Source: an uncultured Pseudomonadota bacterium
GTDB taxonomy: Bacteria; Pseudomonadota; Gammaproteobacteria; Steroidobacterales; Steroidobacteraceae
Assembly (NCBI GenBank): GCA_903884235.1
Contig: CAISEB010000026.1
Coordinates: 1 to 56,506, forward strand
DNA length: 56,506 nt
Direction of reading: 5' to 3'
This document shows positions 50,699-56,506 of the stretch, one piece after another; the stretch's first letter is position 1; every line of letters starts with the position of its first letter. Under the pieces are notes generated by a model. It did no database searches, was not told the origin of the DNA, and saw only the letters and a list, made by a program, of their open reading frames with translations. Made by a program: the position numbers and the translations under genes.

Positions 50699-51772
50699 TC
50701 AGCGCCGGCCGCGTGCGGTCTTCTTCGCCTTCGCGACGGCCTTCGGCTTCGCCTTGACCGTCCGCTTTGCCTTGGACTTAGTCTTTGCCTTCGGCTTGGC
50801 CGTCACCTTCGCCTTGGCCTTCGGCGCGGTCGACTTCGCCGGCGCGGCCTTGGCCGCGGCAGGCTTCGCCTTCACGGCCGCCTTGGGCTTGGCCGCCTTG
50901 CGGGCCTTCAGCGCGGCCGCCATCGCCGTGCCGAGCTCGGCGGGCGAGCGGACCGTCCGCACGCCGGCGCGCTCGAGCGCGGCGTACTTGTCGGCCGCCG
51001 TGCCCTTGCCGCCGGCGATCACGGCACCCGCATGGCCCATGCGCTTGCCCGCCGGCGCGGTGACTCCGGCGATGTAGGCGACGACGGGCTTGGTGACGTG
51101 CTTGCGGATGAACTCCGCGCCCGCCTCCTCGTCGCTGCCGCCGATCTCGCCGACCATGATGATGCCTTCGGTCTTCGGGTCGGCCTCGAACAGGGCCAGC
51201 ACGTCGACGAAGTTCATGCCGCGCACCGGATCGCCGCCGATCCCCACGCAGGTGCTCTGGCCGAGCCCGAGGCGGGTGGTCTGGAACACGGCCTCGTACG
51301 TCAGGGTGCCCGAGCGCGACACGATGCCGATCTTGCCCGGCTTGTGGATGAAGACCGGCATGATGCCGACCTTCGCCTCGCCCGGCGTGATGACACCCGG
51401 GCAGTTCGGGCCGACGAGGCGTGCGCCGTAGCCCTTCAGGGCTTCCTTGACCTTGACCATGTCGTTGACCGGGATGCCCTCGGTGATGCAGACGATCAGC
51501 TTGATGCCGGCGTCGGCGGCCTCGAGGATCGCGTCGGCGGCACCGGCGGCCGGGACGTAGATCATGCTGACGTCGGCACCGGTGGCCTTGACCGCGTCAT
51601 GCGCGGTATTGAACACCGGCAAGCCGAGATGGGTCTGGCCGGCGCGGCCGGGCGTCACGCCACCGACCATGTTGGTGCCATAGGCGATGCACTGCTCGGA
51701 GTGGAACGTGCTCTGCTTGCCGGTGAACCCCTGGCAGATCACGCGGCTCTTCTTGTTGAGGAGAATGCTCAT
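50699..51772 (-). CDS. sucD: Succinyl-CoA ligase alpha subunit with H1-like C-terminal tail
   Basis: 357 aa. Residues 1 to about 288 are a normal SucD: CoA-binding domain ([15 protein letters not shown]), [20 protein letters not shown], and the phosphorylated active-site His in [18 protein letters not shown]. From about residue 289 (DNA 50702-50908) an extra 69 residues consist of Ala, Lys, Pro and Arg repeats (AKPKA, KAKPA, KAKAK and similar), like eukaryotic H1 or bacterial AlgP tails. The frame stays open to a TGA. sucC lies 12 bp upstream. The enzymatic part makes GTP or ATP in the TCA cycle. Confidence 0.95.
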   Translation of the reverse strand: MSILLNKKSRVICQGFTGKQSTFHSEQCIAYGTNMVGGVTPGRAGQTHLGLPVFNTAHDAVKATGADVSMIYVPAAGAADAILEAADAGIKLIVCITEGIPVNDMVKVKEALKGYGARLVGPNCPGVITPGEAKVGIMPVFIHKPGKIGIVSRSGTLTYEAVFQTTRLGLGQSTCVGIGGDPVRGMNFVDVLALFEADPKTEGIIMVGEIGGSDEEAGAEFIRKHVTKPVVAYIAGVTAPAGKRMGHAGAVIAGGKGTAADKYAALERAGVRTVRSPAELGTAMAAALKARKAAKPKAAVKAKPAAAKAAPAKSTAPKAKAKVTAKPKAKTKSKAKRTVKAKPKAVAKAKKTARGRR

Positions 51773-51784
51773 GGACGTGGGTTC

Positions 51785-52951
51785 CTAGCGGCCGGCGGCA
51801 AGGCGCACGGCCTTGGTCGCGGCATCGGTGAGGTCGCTGGCCGCCGTGATGGCGAGCCCGCTGGCGGCGAGCTGCCGGCGGGCGAGATCGGCGTTCGTGC
51901 CCTCGAGGCGCACGATCACCGGTACGGACACGCCGACCGTCTTGACGGCGGCCACGATGCCCTCGGCGATGATGTCGCAGCGGACGATGCCACCGAAGAT
52001 GTTGACGAGAATCGCCTTCACCTTCGGGTTCGACAGGATCAGCTTGAACGCCGCCGTGACGCGCTCCGGCGTCGCGCCGCCACCGACGTCGAGGAAGTTC
52101 GCCGGATCGCCGCCGTGCAGCTTGATCAGGTCCATCGTCGCCATCGCAAGACCCGCGCCGTTGACCATGCAGGCGATGTCACCGTCCAGTGAGACGTAGT
52201 TGAGGTCGTGGGCGGAGGCCTCGACCTCGCGCGCGTCTTCCTGCGAGGTATCGCGGTAGTGGGCGATCGAGCCCTGGCGGTACATCGCGTTCGAATCGAT
52301 GTTGATCTTGGCGTCGAGCGCGAGCACCGCGCCCTCGTCCGTGACGATCAGCGGGTTCACCTCGACGAGGCCCGCGTCGTGATCCAGGTACAGCTGGTAG
52401 ATGCCGCGCAGGATCTTCTCGAACGCCGCGACCTGCTTACCCTCGAGGCCGAGGCCGAATGCGAGCTGGCGCGCCTGGTAGCCCGACAGCCCGACCGCCG
52501 GATGCAGCTCGACGCGCAGGATCCGCTCGGGCGTGTGCTCGGCGACTTCCTCGATGTCCATGCCGCCGTCGGCGGAGGCGATGAACGCGAGCCGGCTGCG
52601 ATCCCGGTTGAGCAGCAGGCTGACGTAGAGCTCGCGAGCGATCTTCGAGCCCACCTCGACATAGACCTGGTGGATCGGCAGGCCCTCGGGGCCCGTCTGC
52701 TTGGTGACGAGGCGCTGGCCGATGAGGGACTTCGCCGCCGCGCTCACCTCGTCGGGGCTGCGGCACACCTTGACCCCGCCCGCCTTGCCGCGGCCACCCG
52801 CGTGCACCTGGGCCTTCACGACCCAGAGCGAACCGCCGAGGGCCAGAGCCGCCGCCGCCGCCTCTTCGCCAGTGGACGCCACTCGTCCGGCCGGAACGGC
52901 GACGCCGTAGCGGGCGAAGAGCTCCTTGGCCTGGTATTCATGCAAGTTCAT
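51785..52951 (-). CDS. sucC: Succinyl-CoA ligase beta subunit
   Basis: 388 aa from ATG 52951 ([12 protein letters not shown]). ATP-grasp domain with [19 protein letters not shown], and the C-terminal power-helix region [17 protein letters not shown]. Standard length, no tail. It forms the nucleotide-binding half of succinyl-CoA synthetase with SucD encoded 12 bp on. It diverges from pilS with a 183-bp gap. Confidence 0.98.
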   Translation of the reverse strand: MNLHEYQAKELFARYGVAVPAGRVASTGEEAAAAALALGGSLWVVKAQVHAGGRGKAGGVKVCRSPDEVSAAAKSLIGQRLVTKQTGPEGLPIHQVYVEVGSKIARELYVSLLLNRDRSRLAFIASADGGMDIEEVAEHTPERILRVELHPAVGLSGYQARQLAFGLGLEGKQVAAFEKILRGIYQLYLDHDAGLVEVNPLIVTDEGAVLALDAKINIDSNAMYRQGSIAHYRDTSQEDAREVEASAHDLNYVSLDGDIACMVNGAGLAMATMDLIKLHGGDPANFLDVGGGATPERVTAAFKLILSNPKVKAILVNIFGGIVRCDIIAEGIVAAVKTVGVSVPVIVRLEGTNADLARRQLAASGLAITAASDLTDAATKAVRLAAGR

Positions 52952-53134
52952 CTTCACCGTGCGCGGCTCACCGCGCCTCCAAGCTGTCCGGATCGGGCGG
53001 CTATTCTGCGGGATCGGCCCGGGGTTAGGCAAAAGGAGTTCACCGCGTCATCATGCGGTCAGAACGCCTTGATCAATGCTACATTTCGGCCCGCCGCGCC
53101 CCGCTCGCGCGGCCGACAGTCCCGGGGTCAATGG

Positions 53135-54763
53135 ATGACGATGAGCGAACGCACCAGCCGCGAGACGCCCGCACTGTCGTGGCGCGTGCTGGGGCTTCTG
53201 AACCTGTTTCGCCTGCTGGCGCCGGTGGTGCTGCTGCTGGCGTTCACCTTCGGCGGCGACCCGCGCCTCGTGGGTGCCACGCACCCCGACCTGTTCCGGG
53301 CGACGTGCCTCGCCTACCTGATCGCGGGCATCGGCCTGATCGCGGTCCTCAAGAGCCGCTCCAGCGCCACGCTGTGGCACGAGGCGCTCCCGGCGACCAT
53401 CGACATCGTCGCGCTCAACCTCTTGGTATTCGCAAGCGGCGGCGCGGAGAGCGGCCTCGGCATCATGCTGTTCGTGCCGGTCGCCGGGCTCTCGGTGCTG
53501 GCCGGTCCGCGCGGGGCGACGATCGCCGCATCCTGCGGCGTGCTCGGGCTGCTGATCCAGCAGTTCGCCGCCTGGGTCGAGGGTGGCGCGAGCCCGCTTG
53601 GCTTCGCGCAGGCCGGCTACTACGGCGCCGTGCTGTTCCTGGCGGCGGCGGGCGGCAGCTTCATGGCCCGCCAGCTGCGCGAGACCGAGGAGGTCGTGCG
53701 CCAGCGCGACATCGACGTCGCGAACCTCGCCGAACTGTCCGAGTACATCGTCCGCCACCTGCGCGAGAGCATCGTCGTCGTCGATGCGGAGGATCGCATC
53801 CGGCTGATCAACGACTCGGCGCAGAACCTGCTCGGCCAGAGCGCGCGGCCGGGCGCGCTGCTCGGCGAAGTCGCGCCGCGCCTCCTGTACCACATCGAGC
53901 GCTGGCGCCACGGTGGCGGCGTGCAGCCGCCGGCGGCCACGTTCATCGCCGCCGATGGCAGCCGCGAGTACGAAGTCAGCGTCGCGGCGCTCGGCCGCGC
54001 GAGCCCCGGGCCCGTGATCGCGTTCCTGGCCGACACGACCCAGATCGCCGAGCGTGTCCAGCAGACCAAGCTCGCCGCGCTCGGCCGCCTGTCGGCGAGC
54101 ATCGCGCACGAGATCCGCAACCCCGTCGGCGCGATGAGCCACGCCGGCCAGCTGCTCGCGGAAGCCGTCGAGGTCGGTGCCGAGGAGAAGCGCCTGATCG
54201 AGATCATCACGGTCAACGCCGACCGCGTCAGCGCGATCATCGCCAACGTGCTGCAGCTGTCGCGGCGCGAGTCGACCCGCCCGGAGCGCCTCTGGCTCGG
54301 CGACTGGCTCGGCGAATTCGTCGACGAGTTCGCCGATACGCTGCAGTTGCCGGAGGGCCGCCTTAGCGTCGTCACCGGGGGGGACGACATCGAGGTGCGC
54401 ATGGACCCGACGCATCTGCGGCAGATCACATGGAATCTCTGCGAGAATGCCGTCCGGCACAGTGCCGAGATGCCGGGCCAGCCGCCGGTCGAGCTGCGGA
54501 TCGACCGTCTGGCGGGCAGTGGGCGACCCTTCCTCGAGGTCGCGGACCGGGGGTCGGGCATCCCGGAGAGCGCGGCGGAGCGGATCTTCGAGCCGTTCTT
54601 CACCGGGCGGCGCGGCGGTACGGGCCTTGGGCTGTTCATCGCGCGCGAGCTGGCACAGTGCAACGGCTCCCTGTTGGTCTACGAGCCGCGCCTTGGCGGG
54701 GGCAGCGTGTTCCGCGTGGTGTTCGCTGATCCGCTGCGCTGGGAGGGACGCCCCGATGGCTAA
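53135..54763 (+). CDS. pilS: Sensor histidine kinase PilS
   Basis: 542 aa from ATG 53135. Six hydrophobic segments in the first 190 residues, a PAS-like domain (about 205-310; VVVDAEDRIRLINDSAQNLLG), the H-box SIAHEIRNPVGAMSHAGQ and the ATPase boxes ITWNLCENAVRHS, VADRGSGIPE and RRGGTGLGLFI. It senses pilin level in the inner membrane and phosphorylates PilR. Its stop overlaps the pilR start by 8 bp. Confidence 0.95.
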   Translation: MTMSERTSRETPALSWRVLGLLNLFRLLAPVVLLLAFTFGGDPRLVGATHPDLFRATCLAYLIAGIGLIAVLKSRSSATLWHEALPATIDIVALNLLVFASGGAESGLGIMLFVPVAGLSVLAGPRGATIAASCGVLGLLIQQFAAWVEGGASPLGFAQAGYYGAVLFLAAAGGSFMARQLRETEEVVRQRDIDVANLAELSEYIVRHLRESIVVVDAEDRIRLINDSAQNLLGQSARPGALLGEVAPRLLYHIERWRHGGGVQPPAATFIAADGSREYEVSVAALGRASPGPVIAFLADTTQIAERVQQTKLAALGRLSASIAHEIRNPVGAMSHAGQLLAEAVEVGAEEKRLIEIITVNADRVSAIIANVLQLSRRESTRPERLWLGDWLGEFVDEFADTLQLPEGRLSVVTGGDDIEVRMDPTHLRQITWNLCENAVRHSAEMPGQPPVELRIDRLAGSGRPFLEVADRGSGIPESAAERIFEPFFTGRRGGTGLGLFIARELAQCNGSLLVYEPRLGGGSVFRVVFADPLRWEGRPDG

Positions 54764-56120
54764 GCCGATCGTGTTGATCGTCGACGACGAGCCGGACCTG
54801 TGCGAGCTGTTGTCGATGACCCTGACGCGGATGGGACTCGAGTCGCATTCGGTCGGCGACGTCGCCGCCGCCAAGGCGGCGCTGCGCGAGCGCCACTACG
54901 ACCTTTGCCTCACCGACATGCAGCTCCCGGACGGCAACGGACTGGATCTCGTCGAGTGGCTGTCGCAGCAGCGCCCGGCCCCGCCGTGCGCGGTCATCAC
55001 CGCGCACGGCAACGTCGAGAGCGCCGTGCGCGCCCTGAAGCTCGGCGCCTTCGACTTCGTCTCCAAGCCGCTCGACCTCGCGAACCTGCGCAAGCTCGTC
55101 GCCCAGGCCCTGACGCCCGCGGGCCGGGAAGGCGCGGATGTCGCCGAACCCGCCGCGACGACCCGGCCACGCCTGCTCGGCACCTCGCAGGCGATGGACC
55201 AGCTGCGCGAACTGATCGCGCGTGTCGCGCGCAGCCAGGCGCCGGTGCACATCGCCGGCGAAAGCGGCACCGGCAAGGAGCTGGTGGCGCAGCTGATCCA
55301 CGACTCCGGACCGCGCGCCGACGGGCCGTTCGTGCCGGTGAATTGCGGGGCGATCCCGACGGAACTGATGGAGAGTGAGTTCTTCGGCCACAAGCGCGGC
55401 AGCTTCACGGGCGCGGTCGCGGACAAGAAGGGCATGGTGCAGTCGGCCGAGGGTGGCACGCTGTTCCTCGACGAGGTCGCGGACCTGCCGCTGCACATGC
55501 AGGTCAAGCTGCTGCGGTTGATCCAGGAGAAGACGGTCCGGCCGGTCGGCGAGCAGCGGGAAGTCGCCGTCGACGTGCGCATCCTGTCGGCCACCCACAA
55601 GGACCTCGCGGCGCTGGTCGCGGACGGCCGGTTCCGGGAGGACCTCTACTATCGGATCAACGTCATCGAGCTCAAGGTGCCGCCGCTGCGTGGACGGCTC
55701 GAGGACATTCCGCAGCTGACCGCCTCGATCCTCGCGCGCCTCGCAAAGCGCTCGCACCTCGAGCTGCCGACGCTGGACAGCGAGGCGACCCGCATCCTCG
55801 CCGGCTACTCGTATCCCGGCAACGTGCGGGAACTCGAGAACATCCTCGAACGCGCACTCACGTTGTGCTCCGGAAGCCGCATCCAGGCAGCCGACATCGC
55901 CGTGCGGTCGAGCAACCCGGGCACCCCGAGCACCGCCTCCTCGGGGAGCTCGGCCGCGGTCGGTGACGGCGCGCTCGACGAACAGGTCGAGCATATCGAG
56001 CGCGACGCGATCGTCCGGGCGCTGGAACAGACCCGGTACAACAAGACGGCCGCGGCCAAGGCGCTCGGGATCACGTTCCGGGCCCTGCGCTACCGCATCA
56101 AGAAGCTGGGCATCGAGTAG
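54756..56120 (+). CDS. pilR: Sigma-54 response regulator PilR
   Basis: 454 aa. Receiver domain with the phosphoacceptor Asp in LCLTDMQLPDGNG, central AAA+ domain with GESGTGKE (Walker A), the sigma-54 contact loop GSFTGA and GGTLFLDEVADL (Walker B), and a Fis-type helix-turn-helix C-terminus (TRYNKTAAAKALGITFRALRYRI). Activates the pilA promoter found 150 bp downstream. Expressed with pilS (8-bp overlap). Confidence 0.97.
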   Translation: MAKPIVLIVDDEPDLCELLSMTLTRMGLESHSVGDVAAAKAALRERHYDLCLTDMQLPDGNGLDLVEWLSQQRPAPPCAVITAHGNVESAVRALKLGAFDFVSKPLDLANLRKLVAQALTPAGREGADVAEPAATTRPRLLGTSQAMDQLRELIARVARSQAPVHIAGESGTGKELVAQLIHDSGPRADGPFVPVNCGAIPTELMESEFFGHKRGSFTGAVADKKGMVQSAEGGTLFLDEVADLPLHMQVKLLRLIQEKTVRPVGEQREVAVDVRILSATHKDLAALVADGRFREDLYYRINVIELKVPPLRGRLEDIPQLTASILARLAKRSHLELPTLDSEATRILAGYSYPGNVRELENILERALTLCSGSRIQAADIAVRSSNPGTPSTASSGSSAAVGDGALDEQVEHIERDAIVRALEQTRYNKTAAAKALGITFRALRYRIKKLGIE

Positions 56121-56145
56121 CCAGCGCGTCCCCGACTGACGCGTC

Positions 56146-56164
56146 GCGTCACTTTGTGACGCGG
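56146..56164. promoter_or_regulatory. Palindrome between pilR and pilA (PilR site or pilR terminator)
   Basis: CGCGTCAC, TTT, GTGACGCG is a perfect 8-bp inverted repeat 26 bp after the pilR stop and about 110 bp upstream of the sigma-54 promoter. Position suits an enhancer site; a T-run is missing, so terminator activity is less likely. Confidence 0.4.
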
Positions 56165-56228
56165 CGGAGCCCCGTGGCCGCTTCCCCCGAGACCGAAGCC
56201 GCGTCCCGGCGCGGCCGTGAAAATTATA

Positions 56229-56241
56229 AATCAATAAATTA
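56229..56241. promoter_or_regulatory. IHF site in the pilA promoter region
   Basis: AATCAATAAATTA matches the IHF consensus WATCAR-N4-TTR exactly and lies in an AT-rich stretch 30 bp upstream of the sigma-54 promoter, where IHF bends DNA to bring the activator to the polymerase. Confidence 0.65.
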
Positions 56242-56270
56242 CAACGTCTTAGGGGATACCCGAAGAGACC

Positions 56271-56285
56271 GGCACGAGGTTTGCA
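56271..56285 (+). promoter_or_regulatory. Sigma-54 promoter of pilA
   Basis: GGCAC-GAGGT-TTGCA fits the -24/-12 consensus TGGCAC-N5-TTGCA at all positions except the first T. Expected start near 56296, leaving a leader of about 80 nt before the pilA ATG. PilR is encoded immediately upstream. Confidence 0.85.
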
Positions 56286-56377
56286 TCATTCTGCTCAGGA
56301 ATGATCGTGGTTCCGTAGCACTGCTGCCAGATCCGATCACCCGGTTTCAGACCTCTAGTACCCCCAGGAGTTAATTC

Positions 56378-56506
56378 ATGCGCAAGTCAATCCAGAAGGG
56401 CTTCACGCTCATCGAACTGATGATCGTCGTCGCCATCATCGGCATCCTCGCGGCGATCGCGATCCCGGCCTACCAGGACTACACGATCCGCGCGCAGGTC
56501 ACGGAA
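56378..56506 (+). CDS. pilA: Type IV pilin PilA, N-terminal part only
   Basis: First 43 residues; the gene runs out of the window. [20 protein letters not shown] has the short basic leader, the prepilin peptidase site KG/FTLIE with the essential Glu5 of the mature protein, and the hydrophobic polymerisation helix followed by [21 protein letters not shown] lies at 56366-56370. It is controlled by the adjoining PilSR and sigma-54 promoter. Confidence 0.95.
   Translation, partial: MRKSIQKGFTLIELMIVVAIIGILAAIAIPAYQDYTIRAQVTE

Overview
High-GC proteobacterial chromosome segment, most likely from a gammaproteobacterium of the Xanthomonadales/Nevskiales type. The evidence is gene order: csrA-alaS-recX-recA with a pncC/cinA homologue and mutS nearby; clpB-zip-pgeF-rluD divergent from bamD; and sucCD next to pilS-pilR-pilA. 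A tRNA-Ser(GCT) lies just downstream of csrA, as in many gammaproteobacteria. No species is assigned.

Layout. (1) 1-20.6 kb is a mosaic of metabolic and accessory genes starting just outside a truncated tRNA-Arg(ACG): an orphan Anbu proteasome-like protease, an M20 amidohydrolase, a DUF123 protein, an amidase, a di-heme fumarate reductase operon (frdCAB), an ABC exporter pair, an S9 peptidase without its serine nucleophile, an MFS carrier, an RHH/ParE toxin-antitoxin pair, metY with a CoA-binding protein, an Acg-like nitroreductase, a DUF6544 protein, a GST, and an ArsR/AHSA1 pair. (2) 20.76-28.23 kb looks like two tandem integrative elements at the 3' end of tRNA-Ser(GCT). They are marked by three copies of the tRNA end (at 20771, 24897 and the tRNA itself at 28211) and a truncated tyrosine-recombinase gene. 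The left element holds two Fic proteins flanking a small Cys/Pro-rich secreted protein. The right element holds an AbiEi/AbiEii system behind a strong palindrome, an HD-domain gene and a nonsense-interrupted alpha/beta hydrolase. (3) 28.2-53 kb is conserved core: csrA, alaS, recX, recA, thpR, pncC, yidB, a two-gene polyprenyl-phosphate-sugar cassette, mutS, a lipase-like gene, aspS, fmdB, clpB, a ZIP transporter, pgeF, rluD, bamD, nadE and sucDC. (4) 53-56.5 kb is the type IV pilus control unit pilS-pilR, followed by an IHF site, a sigma-54 promoter and the first 43 codons of pilA.

The most notable points are the tandem tRNA-Ser islands, the separation by about 28 kb of a tRNA-Ser(GCT)/tRNA-Arg(ACG) pair that is adjacent in E. 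coli, the Ser-to-Gly change in the S9 peptidase, the histone-H1-like tail on SucD (and a similar one on FmdB), the orphan Anbu, and regulatory palindromes that abut or overlap start codons of the fic, abiE and arsR genes. I did not find a clearly unprecedented multi-gene system. The best candidates for one are the Fic / Cys-rich / AbiEi-like-Fic unit and the AbiEi-AbiEii-HD unit.
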